A DNA stretch of 34,242 bases. Origin: Hyphomicrobiales bacterium (GTDB taxonomy: Bacteria; Pseudomonadota; Alphaproteobacteria; Rhizobiales; Rhizobiaceae). The position numbers and the translations under genes are program-made. Within the stretch, counting starts at the first letter, position 1. Each line of letters starts with the position of its first letter. The stretch covers positions 1 through 34,242 of the forward strand of contig JAJFHT010000347.1 in the NCBI GenBank assembly GCA_021775495.1, in the 5' to 3' direction. This document shows, piece after piece, positions 1 to 8,477 of the stretch. The notes beneath the pieces were generated by a model. That model had not been told where the DNA came from and made no database searches. It saw only the letters and a program-made list of their open reading frames with translations.

Positions 1-931
1 GGCGGCGCTTGGCCGCCCCTTCGCGCCGCTGTTTCACAAGCTGCCGGGATTGAAGCCGTTCGGAGCGATGCTGGACATGGCGCCGGTTTCGGTTCCCGCA
101 CCCTCGCCGTTTGCAGAACCGGGTGATCACGCACCCAAGACCGCCAGCAAGGGCAGGGTCGCCATTCTGACCGGATGCGCCCAGCCGGTGCTCGATCCGG
201 GCATCAACGAGGCGACCATTCGCCTGCTCAACCGTGCCGGTATCGAAGTGGTCGTGCCGAAGGGCGAGGCTTGTTGTGGAGCGCTGGTGCATCATATGGG
301 CCGCGAAGAAGCGGCGCTTGCAGCGGCACGAAACAATGTCGATGCCTGGACCCGGGAAATCGACAGCGGTGGCCTCGATGCCATCCTCATCACCGCTTCA
401 GGCTGCGGCACAACCATCAAGGACTATGGTTACATGCTGCGGGAAGACCCCGATTATGCCGGCAAGGCGGCCCGCGTCTCGGAGCTGGCTCGCGACGTGA
501 CCGAATATCTGACCGGCATCGATCTGCCGGAACCGGAATTTCGGCCCGGCCTGACCGTCGCCTACCATTCGGCCTGTTCGATGCAGCACGGCCAGCGCAT
601 CACCAGCCAGCCGAAGGACCTGTTGAAAGCCGCCGGATTTGCCGTGAAGGAGCCGCGCGAGGGACATTTGTGCTGCGGTTCGGCCGGTACCTACAACATC
701 ATGCAGTCCGAAATCGCGTCGACACTGCGCGACCGCAAGGTCAGGAACATCGAAGCCACCGGCGCCGACCTGATCGCCGCCGGCAATATTGGTTGCATTA
801 GCCAGATTGGCTCCGGCAGCCAATTGCCGATCGTCCATACCGTCAAGCTGCTGGACTGGGTCCACGGCGGACCGAAGCCACAAGGCATTCCAGATGCCCG
901 TACCGAACCGGCGGTGATTGCCGCCGAATAG
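1..931 (+). CDS. glcF: Glycolate oxidase iron-sulfur subunit GlcF, C-terminal part (5' end outside window)
   Basis: The reading frame is open from base 2, so the gene starts upstream and only about 309 residues are present. Two cysteine-rich CCG domains are visible. The first has GCAQPVLD followed about 35 residues later by ACCGALVHHMG; the second has ACSMQHG followed by LCCGSAGTYN. This tandem arrangement is typical of GlcF and of related heterodisulfide-reductase-like subunits. In the family, GlcF passes electrons from the flavin subunits GlcD/GlcE during glycolate oxidation to glyoxylate at the membrane. The N-terminal ferredoxin-like 4Fe-4S region would lie outside the window. A related lactate-utilisation subunit (LutA/YkgE-like) is less likely because the protein is longer and glcF commonly sits near hisS in rhizobia. 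A strong hairpin terminator follows the stop codon. Confidence 0.85.
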   Translation, partial: AALGRPFAPLFHKLPGLKPFGAMLDMAPVSVPAPSPFAEPGDHAPKTASKGRVAILTGCAQPVLDPGINEATIRLLNRAGIEVVVPKGEACCGALVHHMGREEAALAAARNNVDAWTREIDSGGLDAILITASGCGTTIKDYGYMLREDPDYAGKAARVSELARDVTEYLTGIDLPEPEFRPGLTVAYHSACSMQHGQRITSQPKDLLKAAGFAVKEPREGHLCCGSAGTYNIMQSEIASTLRDRKVRNIEATGADLIAAGNIGCISQIGSGSQLPIVHTVKLLDWVHGGPKPQGIPDARTEPAVIAAE

Positions 932-950
932 CTGCCGCCAATCCACACAA

Positions 951-981
951 AAAAAGAGGCGGCCAGCGGCCGCCCCTTTCG
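951..981. terminator. Bidirectional intrinsic terminator between glcF and the L,D-transpeptidase gene
   Basis: A perfect 7-bp GC stem (ggcggcc at 958-964, loop agc, ggccgcc at 968-974) is flanked by an A-rich tract on the left (951-955) and cctttc on the right. It lies between two convergent genes, so it probably ends transcripts from both. The U-tract is better for the minus-strand transcript. Confidence 0.75.
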
Positions 982-1008
982 TCCCCACTTTGACCAGTTG
1001 GCAAGGTC

Positions 1009-1806
1009 CTACATGACAATGACCTTGGTTCCGTTGTTTACCCGTTCATAAAGGTCGACGACATCTTCGTTGCGCATCCGGATGCAGCCGGAGGAGACGG
1101 CGCGGCCGATCGTCCAGGGCTGGTTGGTGCCGTGAATGCGGTAGAGTGTCGATCCAAGATAGAGCGCCCGCGCGCCGAGCGGATTGGCGGGCCCGCCGGG
1201 CATGTATTTGGGCAGGATGCGGCCCTTTCTCTTTTCGCGCGCGATCATTTCGGCTGGCGGACGCCAGTCCGGCCAGTGTTTCTTCTGCGTGACCTTGTGC
1301 GTTCCGGCCCATTCAAAACCAGGCTTGCCAACGCCAACGCCGTAGCGCCGGGCCTTGCCTCCGGCCTGAACCAGATAGAGAAACCGCTGATTGGTATCGA
1401 TGATGATCGTTCCGGCCTTGTGTTTGCTGGAATAACTGATCTGCTGCGGCAGATAGGTCGGATCGAGAGCGCGGTTGATTGTTTTCTTTGTTGGAACCGC
1501 CACCGCCGCCGTCTGCATCGTGTTACGCCGCGTTTTCTTGCGAACCACGAAACTCGGGCGTCGGCGCTCCTGCCGCGCCCGCGGCAGCGACCGGATAACC
1601 CTGCGCTGCTGGACCCGTTGACGAACCACGGTTCGACGCAGGCTGCGCGCCTTGCGGTTCGGTTTCAACTGCATCACCCATGGCGCAGTCAAATCGGGAC
1701 TCAGCACCACCGGTGGTTTTTGCCGGTAGCGGTCATTGGCTCCAGCCTGGGTTTGCAGTGCGAAGATTGCAATCAGCGCAATGCATAGGATCTGTATCAT
1801 TCTCAT
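1009..1806 (-). CDS. L,D-transpeptidase (YkuD family), secreted, with an Arg-rich linker
   Basis: A 265-residue protein. Residues 1-24 form a signal peptide ending in QAGA|N. The YkuD catalytic domain spans roughly residues 128-265 and carries the signature H225-G-T ... S-S-G-C241-I-R-M, with Cys241 as the predicted nucleophile. In this family the enzyme makes 3-3 peptidoglycan cross-links or attaches outer-membrane proteins to peptidoglycan in the periplasm. Between signal peptide and catalytic domain lies a very basic stretch, with 20 Arg/Lys among residues 51-95. The start is the first of two close ATGs (1806 and 1800), preceded by GGAG at a workable distance. It is transcribed alone, convergent with glcF. 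Confidence 0.85.
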   Translation of the reverse strand: MRMIQILCIALIAIFALQTQAGANDRYRQKPPVVLSPDLTAPWVMQLKPNRKARSLRRTVVRQRVQQRRVIRSLPRARQERRRPSFVVRKKTRRNTMQTAAVAVPTKKTINRALDPTYLPQQISYSSKHKAGTIIIDTNQRFLYLVQAGGKARRYGVGVGKPGFEWAGTHKVTQKKHWPDWRPPAEMIAREKRKGRILPKYMPGGPANPLGARALYLGSTLYRIHGTNQPWTIGRAVSSGCIRMRNEDVVDLYERVNNGTKVIVM

Positions 1807-2043
1807 CGGACGTCAACTCCAAACACTCGGTCACGAATGCGCCAGTTGCCGTAAACCAGTTCTGCCCAACCCGCGCGAATGGAATTGTCGGCCTTCCGCA
1901 GAGTCAAAAAGGTGAATCAGCGTCGATAAAATGCGATTCAACGTCGAAACCATTTGGTGTGGTTACCGGGCGGTTCAGGAATCTGGTAAATGGCCCATTA
2001 AACAGATATGTGAGCGGCTTAACGAATGGGACGCGCTTGAAAG

Positions 2044-2685
2044 ATGGTGGAAGACAACACAGGCCTTGTGATCGGTTCAGATGGAAAACATCGTTGCTGG
2101 TGGCATGGCAATCTCGATGATTACCTTGCCTATCACGATGCCGAATGGGGCCGACCGGTTGCCGACGATATCCGCCTGTTCGAGAAGATCTGCCTTGAAG
2201 GCTTCCAGTCCGGCCTGTCCTGGTTGACGATCCTGCGCAAGCGAGAGAATTTCCGAAACGGTTTTGCCGGTTTCGATTTCCACAAAGTGGCGCAGTTCAA
2301 TGAGGGTGATGTGGAACGATTGGTGCAGGATGCCGGCATCATTCGGCACCGTGGCAAGATCAACTCGACTATCAACAATGCCAAACGGGCCATCGAGATG
2401 GTTGAGAGCGAAGGTTCGCTGTCGGCCTATTTCTGGAAGTGGGAACCGGCGCCGGACGCCCGGCCGGAAAAAATTGATTTTGAAGCCGTCGGGAAAATGG
2501 CATTTACCGAGGTGTCGACGGCAATCTCGAAAGACCTCAAAAAACGCGGCTGGTCATTTGTAGGGCCGACGACTGTCTATGCCTTCATGCAGGCGATGGG
2601 CCTGGTCAATGATCACCTTGAGGGATGTTATTGCCGCCAGGAAATCGAAGCTGCGCGGGCCAGCTTCGTTCGCCCAACCGGATGA
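2044..2685 (+). CDS. tag: DNA-3-methyladenine glycosylase I
   Basis: A 213-residue protein of the Tag family, which removes 3-methyladenine from alkylated DNA in base excision repair. The zinc-binding set is complete: C18 (RCWWHG), H31 (YHDAEWG), H191 (NDHLEGC) and C195. The 13- and 4-residue spacings match those of E. coli Tag. The pocket segment LEGFQSGLSW holds the conserved acidic residue E52. The ATG at 2044 is preceded by a modest GAAAG. It lies 113 bp upstream of hisS on the same strand. Confidence 0.93.
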   Translation: MVEDNTGLVIGSDGKHRCWWHGNLDDYLAYHDAEWGRPVADDIRLFEKICLEGFQSGLSWLTILRKRENFRNGFAGFDFHKVAQFNEGDVERLVQDAGIIRHRGKINSTINNAKRAIEMVESEGSLSAYFWKWEPAPDARPEKIDFEAVGKMAFTEVSTAISKDLKKRGWSFVGPTTVYAFMQAMGLVNDHLEGCYCRQEIEAARASFVRPTG

Positions 2686-2798
2686 AGTTCCCTGCCACCT
2701 TGTGGCAATGATTTCAATCCGCTACGAAGGCCGCGCCCGCTCCGAAGCGAACGGCATTATTTCTCGACACAACATTCCGCAAGCCGGATTTTGATTTC

Positions 2799-4352
2799 AT
2801 GGATCAGAAGAAGAAAAAACCACAGAAGCTGAAAGCGCGTCTGCCGCGCGGTTTTGTCGACCGCCTGCCGGACGAAATCCGCGCAACGGACGACATGCTT
2901 GCCGGTATCCGAGATGTCTACGAACTCTATGGCTTTGAACCTGTCGAGACGCCACTGTTCGAATACACCGATGCGCTGGGAAAATTCCTGCCGGATTCCG
3001 ATCGCCCGAATGAGGGTGTGTTTTCGCTGACCGACGATGACGAGCAGTGGATGAGCCTGCGTTACGATCTTACTGCGCCGCTGGCCCGGCACGTGGCCGA
3101 GAATTTCAATGAGATTCAACTGCCGTACCGGACCTATCGGGCCGGTTGGGTATTTCGTAATGAAAAACCCGGACCGGGGCGGTTTCGGCAATTCATGCAA
3201 TTCGATGCCGATACGGTTGGCGCGCCTGGCGTCCAGGCCGACGCCGAAATGTGCATGATGATGGCCGACACCATGGAACGGCTGGGCATTGCCCGGGGCG
3301 ACTATGTGATCCGTGTCAACAACCGCAAGGTTCTCGACGGTGTGCTGGAGGCAGTCGGGCTTTCCGGTGACGACAATGCCGGGCGCCGGCTTGGCGTGCT
3401 GCGCGCCATCGACAAACTGGATCGGTTTGGCGAAACCGGCGTACGGCTTTTGCTGGGCGAGGGGCGCAAGGACGAGAGCGGCGATTTCACCAAGGGCGCC
3501 GGCCTGGAGCCGGGGCAGATCGATGCGGTCTTTGCCATGTTCGACTTCAAGGTGACCATCGAAACGGCTGCAGACGGAAGCGTCGAAAAATCCGTGGAAG
3601 GCGCATTTCCGGCAGGCTTCCCGTTGATTTCCGACATTCCGGCGCTCAACGCCGGCCTCGATGAACTGGCCCAGATCGCCGCGTTGGTCAAAGCGGCCGG
3701 CTATGATGATGGCCGGGTCAGGATTGATCCTTCCGTGGTGCGTGGTTTGGAATATTACACCGGGCCGGTCTACGAGGCCGAATTGCTGTTCAATGTTACC
3801 AACGAGAAGGGCGAAACGGTACAGTTCGGGTCGGTTGCCGGTGGCGGTCGGTATGATGGTCTGGTGTCGCGCTTTCGCGGCGAGTCGGTACCGGCAACCG
3901 GTTTTTCGATTGGCGTGTCGCGCCTGATGACAGCCTTGAAGAACCTTGGCAAGCTGGATTTTAACCGGGTAGAGGCGCCGGTCGTTGTTTGTGTCATGGA
4001 CCGCGATATTGCCAGCATGAGCCGCTACCAGAAGATGGTTTCCGACCTGCGAAACAACGGCATTCGCGCAGAGTTGTATCAGGGCAATCCGAAAAAGTTC
4101 GGCAGGCAACTGGCATATGCCGATCGCCGTGACAGTCCCTGCGCGATTATTCAAGGCTTTGACGAGCGGGCGCGGGGCGAGGTGCAAATCAAGGATCTTG
4201 TCGAAGGCAAGCGGTTGTCAGCCGAAATCGAAGACAATGTCACCTGGCGTGAATCGCGCCCGGCTCAGATAACCGTCACGGAGGCGGAACTGGTTTCGGA
4301 GGTCAGGAAAATCCTCGCCGCCCATGCTGAAGACCGGTCCAGGGTCGGGTAG
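2799..4352 (+). CDS. hisS: Histidyl-tRNA synthetase, alphaproteobacterial type
   Basis: A 517-residue class II aminoacyl-tRNA synthetase that charges tRNA-His. It begins with a short lysine-rich extension (residues 3-13). Class II motif 2 lies at about 110-141 and reads [18 protein letters not shown], not the RPQKGRYRQFHQ form of most bacteria. The histidine-specific loop [12 protein letters not shown] is at about 314-326, motif 3 (GGGRYDGL ... GFSIGVSRL) follows, and an anticodon-binding domain fills the C-terminal ~120 residues. The motif 2 variant matches the alphaproteobacterial HisRS group known to recognise an unusual tRNA-His. It forms an operon with hisZ (5-bp gap) and hisG. Confidence 0.95.
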   Translation: MDQKKKKPQKLKARLPRGFVDRLPDEIRATDDMLAGIRDVYELYGFEPVETPLFEYTDALGKFLPDSDRPNEGVFSLTDDDEQWMSLRYDLTAPLARHVAENFNEIQLPYRTYRAGWVFRNEKPGPGRFRQFMQFDADTVGAPGVQADAEMCMMMADTMERLGIARGDYVIRVNNRKVLDGVLEAVGLSGDDNAGRRLGVLRAIDKLDRFGETGVRLLLGEGRKDESGDFTKGAGLEPGQIDAVFAMFDFKVTIETAADGSVEKSVEGAFPAGFPLISDIPALNAGLDELAQIAALVKAAGYDDGRVRIDPSVVRGLEYYTGPVYEAELLFNVTNEKGETVQFGSVAGGGRYDGLVSRFRGESVPATGFSIGVSRLMTALKNLGKLDFNRVEAPVVVCVMDRDIASMSRYQKMVSDLRNNGIRAELYQGNPKKFGRQLAYADRRDSPCAIIQGFDERARGEVQIKDLVEGKRLSAEIEDNVTWRESRPAQITVTEAELVSEVRKILAAHAEDRSRVG

Positions 4353-4357
4353 TCTGG

Positions 4358-5476
4358 ATGGAAACGCGGTTTTCCGGAACAGCCGGCGAAATTGCGCGCT
4401 TTCTTGAGCGGCGTGCCACCGAGCCAGTGAATATTCCGGTGCTTCAGCCGGCCGACCCCTTTCTCGACATGGCGGGGGAGGATCTGCGCAGCCGTATATT
4501 CCTGACCGAAAGCGAAACAGGCGACAGCCTGTGTCTGCGACCTGAATTCACCATTCCGGTCTGTCGCGACCACATAGCAAAAAATGCACAGACCCCGCGC
4601 CGCTATGGTTATCTGGGGGAAGTGTTTCGCCAGCGCCGTGAAGGCGGAACCGGGTTTCTGCAGGCCGGCATAGAGGATCTTGGTGATCCTGATCTGGCGG
4701 CCGGCGATGCGCGTTCCATTGCCGATGCCCACGCGCTATTGCGCCACGTCCTGCCGCACGGGCAATTGCAGGTCGTACTCGGAGACCAGGCTGTTTTCGA
4801 TGCGGTGTTGGAGGCCCTCGGCCTCCCGCGCGGCTGGCAGCAGAAGCTTGCCCGGGCTTTTGGCACATCCGATCAGCTCGAAACCGCGCTTGCCGAACTG
4901 GCCCGTCCGCAAAATCCAGCCGGCCAGACCGGTGCCGTCGGCAAGTTGGCGACATCGGGCGATCAAACCAGCCTTGAGCGTCATATTGCCGGTGCGATGG
5001 AACAGGCCGGGCTGCCTTTGACGGCTGGCCGCTCAGCGTCGGAAATTGCCGCGAGGATGATTGAAAAACAAAGACTGTCGGAAACCAGGCTGTCGGCAGA
5101 TGCCCTTGAAGCACTGCGCGCATTTCTGGCCATTCGGGTTCCGCTGAAACAGGCAAGCAAAACGCTGATGGCATTCGCGGCAGATACCGGTCTTGACCTG
5201 GGGCAGCGACTGGACGGTTTCGAGACCCGGGTTCGCGAAGTCGGAAAACACGCCGGGCTCGTCGACGACATCGTCTATGACGGCGCATTTGGCAGGGCGC
5301 TTGATTATTACACGGGCCTCGTGTTCGAAATTGCGGTTGAAGGTTCCGAGCGCCCGCTCATTGGTGGTGGCAGATATGATCGCCTGCTGACCATGCTTGG
5401 CTCGGATATGGATATTCCGGGTGTCGGATTTTCGGTCTGGCTCGACCGGGTGGACAAGCTGGCGGGTGACGCATGA
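4358..5476 (+). CDS. hisZ: ATP phosphoribosyltransferase regulatory subunit
   Basis: A 372-residue HisRS-like protein without aminoacylation function. In the family it forms a hetero-octamer with short HisG and is needed for histidine-feedback-regulated catalysis of the first step of histidine biosynthesis. The HisRS fold is clear from the motif 2 region ([19 protein letters not shown]) and from [12 protein letters not shown] at about residue 310. It is shorter than hisS and lacks the anticodon-binding domain. It starts 5 bp after hisS, and its stop overlaps the hisG start in an ATGA, consistent with translational coupling of the two subunits. Confidence 0.93.
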   Translation: METRFSGTAGEIARFLERRATEPVNIPVLQPADPFLDMAGEDLRSRIFLTESETGDSLCLRPEFTIPVCRDHIAKNAQTPRRYGYLGEVFRQRREGGTGFLQAGIEDLGDPDLAAGDARSIADAHALLRHVLPHGQLQVVLGDQAVFDAVLEALGLPRGWQQKLARAFGTSDQLETALAELARPQNPAGQTGAVGKLATSGDQTSLERHIAGAMEQAGLPLTAGRSASEIAARMIEKQRLSETRLSADALEALRAFLAIRVPLKQASKTLMAFAADTGLDLGQRLDGFETRVREVGKHAGLVDDIVYDGAFGRALDYYTGLVFEIAVEGSERPLIGGGRYDRLLTMLGSDMDIPGVGFSVWLDRVDKLAGDA

Positions 5477-6171
5477 GCACCGTGCTGGCATTGCCGTCCA
5501 AGGGGCGGCTCAAGGAACAGTCGATTGAGGCGCTGCAAAAGGCAGGTTTCCCAATCGTTCAAGCCGATGGCGGCCGAACCTATCGGGGAGCCGTTGATGG
5601 TCATCCCGATATCGAGGTGAGTTTCCTTTCGGCCTCGGAGATCTCTCGCGAGCTTGCCGCCGGAACCGTTGATGTCGGCATCACCGGTGAAGATCTGATC
5701 CGGGAGAATCTCGCTGACCCGGACAGCCAGGTCGAGATCAGGGTGCGTCTCGGTTTTGGCCATGCCGACGTTGTCGTGGCCGTGCCGGACGTTTGGTTCG
5801 ACGTTGACACCATGACGGATCTTGATGACGTCGCGGCTGAATTTCGCCAGCGCCATGGCCGGCGCCTGCGCATCGCCACCAAATACTGGCGACTGACTCA
5901 ACGGTTCTTTTCAGGAATGCACGGCATCCAGGTCTATCGCATCGTGGAGAGCCTGGGCGCAACCGAAGGGGCGCCCGCCGCCGGGTCGGCCGACGTAATC
6001 GTTGACATCACATCGACCGGTTCGACCCTTAAGGCCAATCACCTGAAAATTCTGAGCGATGGTGTCATCCTGAAATCAGAAGCCGTGCTGGCGGTTGCGA
6101 ACAGGCAGCGTCCGAAATCCGACCAGGGCAAGCTTGATGCCCTGGTCAAAAGCGTTGGCAACGCGATCTGA
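5473..6171 (+). CDS. hisG: ATP phosphoribosyltransferase catalytic subunit, short form
   Basis: A 232-residue HisG that condenses ATP and PRPP to phosphoribosyl-ATP, the committed step of histidine synthesis. The PRPP-binding loop DITSTGST is seen at about residues 177-184 and the N-terminal LPSKGRL is typical. The C-terminal regulatory domain of long HisG is absent, as expected when HisZ is present. The ATG at 5473 overlaps the hisZ stop. The gene ends 4 bp before the end of the convergent doxX gene, and no separate terminator is visible between them. Confidence 0.95.
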   Translation: MSTVLALPSKGRLKEQSIEALQKAGFPIVQADGGRTYRGAVDGHPDIEVSFLSASEISRELAAGTVDVGITGEDLIRENLADPDSQVEIRVRLGFGHADVVVAVPDVWFDVDTMTDLDDVAAEFRQRHGRRLRIATKYWRLTQRFFSGMHGIQVYRIVESLGATEGAPAAGSADVIVDITSTGSTLKANHLKILSDGVILKSEAVLAVANRQRPKSDQGKLDALVKSVGNAI

Positions 6172-6175
6172 ACGC

Positions 6176-6559
6176 TCAGACGGCGCGCCCGTCAATCGAA
6201 AGCTTGCCTGGGCCGGCCGCCACCAGAACCAGGAAACCGCCGGCAATGGCGAGGTTTTTCATGAAGGCCTGCATCTGCATCTGATTTTCGGGATCGAAAT
6301 GCCCGATGAACGCCGACGCAACGCAGAACAATGCCAGCAGAACAGCCGCAATACGTGTCTGGAAACCAATCAGGATTGCCAGTCCGCCGATGATTTCAAA
6401 CAGTCCGACCAGCCAGGCCATAAGGCTTGGAACAGGCAAACCGACGCTACCGAAATAGCCTGCAGTTCCAGCCGGATCGGCAAGTTTGGCACCGCCGGCC
6501 AGCAGGAATATCAAGGCGAGCAGGATGCGTCCGATAAGCGTAAGGGGGGCGTTGGGCAC
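6176..6559 (-). CDS. DoxX-family small integral membrane protein
   Basis: A 127-residue protein with four hydrophobic segments (about 6-24, 46-64, 69-85 and 101-118). The N-terminal LIGRILLALIFLLAGGAKL is typical of the DoxX/SURF4-like family. Members are quinone-linked or redox-associated membrane proteins of largely uncertain role. The start is GTG at 6559, supported by GGAG six bases upstream. It is convergent with hisG. The 144 bp between its start and the end of the dapA-like gene (6704) holds no other gene and probably carries its promoter. Confidence 0.8.
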   Translation of the reverse strand: MPNAPLTLIGRILLALIFLLAGGAKLADPAGTAGYFGSVGLPVPSLMAWLVGLFEIIGGLAILIGFQTRIAAVLLALFCVASAFIGHFDPENQMQMQAFMKNLAIAGGFLVLVAAGPGKLSIDGRAV

Positions 6560-6703
6560 TATTATCTCCAGACATGATGAGAATCACTTCCGCTAGAATA
6601 TTCGAACCCAGTGTCCTGTGCGAGGGTACTTGCGCGAACGCATTGTTCAGCCTGGTGAAACAATCAATTCGCTAAGATAACCGAGAACGTGTGTGTGCCC
6701 TGC

Positions 6704-7762
6704 TCATTCATCCAGCCAGCGCTGGAGATTGGCGCGAACGAATTCATCATCGTTCAATTCGGGATGGTCACGATAGACGCGGTCGATTTCATTCAACTGG
6801 CCTGGTCCGAAGGTCTCAGCCTCGTCGAGGCACCAGACACCTTGCAACAATCCCTGCCGGCGCAGCACTTCATGCAAGCCGGTAATGACGCCCTGATAGT
6901 CGTTCGCAGCATCAAAGAATGCCGCATTGCAATCCGTCGTGCTGGCATCAAGTGTCAACCAGCTCTGATCGATTGTCGGTTTTTCGTCGAGATTGCGAAT
7001 CCGCTCGATCAACTCGACTGCTCTCTGCGTCCAGACAGACCAATGGCCCAGCAGTCCACCGACGATCCTGACCGTTATGGGATTGCCTTTGCGTTGAATC
7101 CTGTAGGGCGTCAGCAGGTCTGCAACGATATTGTCATCATTTCCGGTATAAAGGCTGATCCGCTCTTCCGCCTCGGCCTCAACGACACCGCGAACCACAT
7201 CAAGCGTCCGATAGCGGTTGAATGGAGCGATCTTGATCCCCAGCACATTTTCGAGTTCGGCAAATCTGCTCCAGAAAGCACGTGGCAAAACAGGGCCGCC
7301 GATCGAAGACTGAAGATAGAAACCGATAATTGGCATCACCTCGCTGACAGCCCGGCAATGCTCGATCAAATCATCGACGCTTTCCTCATGTCCTGCCAGC
7401 GACAGCAGCGCTGCATGGTAACCAAGGTCGGCAGCAAGTCGCGCTTCATCAACAGCCTGAGCGGTCGGCCCGACCGCACCGGCAACCATCAGCGGTTCAC
7501 AATCCGGGCACCAGCTTGCCGCTTCTTCGGCCGCGATTTCGAGTACGGGGCGGAACAGGCCTTTTTCGCGAATCTCGAACTGTGTCGTGTGAACTCCGAC
7601 CGCCAGTCCGACAGCGCCGGCATCAATGTAGTACCGCGACAGTGCACGTTGTCGCCGCTCATCAAGTTTCCGGTCTGCATTGAGCGCCAAAGGATGAGCC
7701 GGGATCACTCCGCCGCGGCGAAATGCTTTGAGTGGCCGTGCAGGGATGTCGTTAACCCGCAT
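6704..7762 (-). CDS. Dihydrodipicolinate synthase/N-acetylneuraminate lyase-family protein
   Basis: About 352 residues of class I aldolase (DapA-like) TIM barrel. The predicted Schiff-base lysine lies in VLGIKIAPF (K177), and a tyrosine lies in IIGFYLQSS (Y149). These enzymes cleave, condense or dehydrate 2-oxo-acid substrates in the cytoplasm. It is the last gene of the tct catabolic operon, so a role in late breakdown of the imported acid is inferred. The ATG at 7762 overlaps the tetR stop by 11 bp and has AAGG nine bases upstream. An ATG at 7786 is the alternative, and the frame stays open to 7852. At about 352 residues it is longer than DapA (~290), so true lysine biosynthesis is unlikely. 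Confidence 0.75.
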   Translation of the reverse strand: MRVNDIPARPLKAFRRGGVIPAHPLALNADRKLDERRQRALSRYYIDAGAVGLAVGVHTTQFEIREKGLFRPVLEIAAEEAASWCPDCEPLMVAGAVGPTAQAVDEARLAADLGYHAALLSLAGHEESVDDLIEHCRAVSEVMPIIGFYLQSSIGGPVLPRAFWSRFAELENVLGIKIAPFNRYRTLDVVRGVVEAEAEERISLYTGNDDNIVADLLTPYRIQRKGNPITVRIVGGLLGHWSVWTQRAVELIERIRNLDEKPTIDQSWLTLDASTTDCNAAFFDAANDYQGVITGLHEVLRRQGLLQGVWCLDEAETFGPGQLNEIDRVYRDHPELNDDEFVRANLQRWLDE

Positions 7763-8474
7763 TGGTCGTTGCCTTGCTGCATTCATCCATCGGCGGTCGC
7801 AGATACCCCAAAACCAGCTCCACAACATGGCGTCGGCGATTCGCCAGCGCATCGTCAGACATCAAGTCGCGGTCGAAGATTCCCGAGAGCGTATGGCGAT
7901 TTGAAAAGTAAAAATAGCTGATAGCAGCGATGGAAATGTAAAGTTCAATCGGATCGACGCCGGGCCTCATCTCTCCGGTTTCGACTCCTGATTTGAGGAT
8001 ATCGTTTATCCGCTCAACAAGCGGCATGTTGAGACTTCGCACTTCGCTCGAATTGCGAACGTGCCGTCCCTCATGGAGATTGCCTTCGTTGAGCAGCGGA
8101 ATGAATTCGGGATGCGACAGGAACCAATCGAAGCTGAACTCTATCAGTTCGGCCATCGCCTTCATTGGCACCTGGCTCGACAGCTCGAGTTTTGCCTCGG
8201 CTGACCTGATCCGGGCGTAATTTGTCTCAAGCACGGCCTGAAACAGCCCTTCCTTGGAACCGAAATAGTGAAAGATCATGCGTTTGGCGACGCCGGCATT
8301 GGCGGCGATGCGGTCTGTCCGTCCGCCCTCAAGGCCGCGTGCGGCAAACTCCGTGGTGGCAGCATTCAATATGCTGCGCCTGGTCTGTTCCGGATTGCGT
8401 CCAACACTGGCACTGTCCGGTCCGGTTTTCCAGGATTCGGTCGTGCCGTTCGCCAAGTCAGTTTCGTCACTCAT
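7752..8474 (-). CDS. TetR/AcrR-family transcriptional regulator
   Basis: A 240-residue protein. The N-terminal DNA-binding domain spans about residues 30-80, with helix-turn-helix RTDRIAANAGVAKRMIFHYF followed by GSKEGLFQAVLE. The C-terminal ligand-binding region is helical and not recognised in detail. It sits inside the catabolic operon, 3 bp after the epimerase gene and overlapping the dapA-like gene, so it probably autoregulates the operon. The tandem palindromic repeats at the tctC promoter (15118-15154) are the natural candidate operators. Whether it binds a pathway intermediate is inference. Confidence 0.88.
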   Translation of the reverse strand: MSDETDLANGTTESWKTGPDSASVGRNPEQTRRSILNAATTEFAARGLEGGRTDRIAANAGVAKRMIFHYFGSKEGLFQAVLETNYARIRSAEAKLELSSQVPMKAMAELIEFSFDWFLSHPEFIPLLNEGNLHEGRHVRNSSEVRSLNMPLVERINDILKSGVETGEMRPGVDPIELYISIAAISYFYFSNRHTLSGIFDRDLMSDDALANRRRHVVELVLGYLRPPMDECSKATTNAG

Positions 8475-8477
8475 GTC

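Noticed and set aside
1914..1950. Imperfect direct repeat (GAATCAGCGTCGA and GATTCAACGTCGA) before tag
   Set aside because: Only two short imperfect copies with no associated promoter; could be chance. No regulator is suggested.
2757..4187. A 476-codon open frame on the minus strand
   Set aside because: It lies wholly opposite hisS, whose motifs are certain. Its translation shows no recognisable domain and has the composition of a GC-rich antisense shadow.
6689..7921. A 410-codon open frame on the plus strand
   Set aside because: It is opposite the DHDPS-like gene and part of tetR, both with clear family motifs. No ribosome site or domain supports it.
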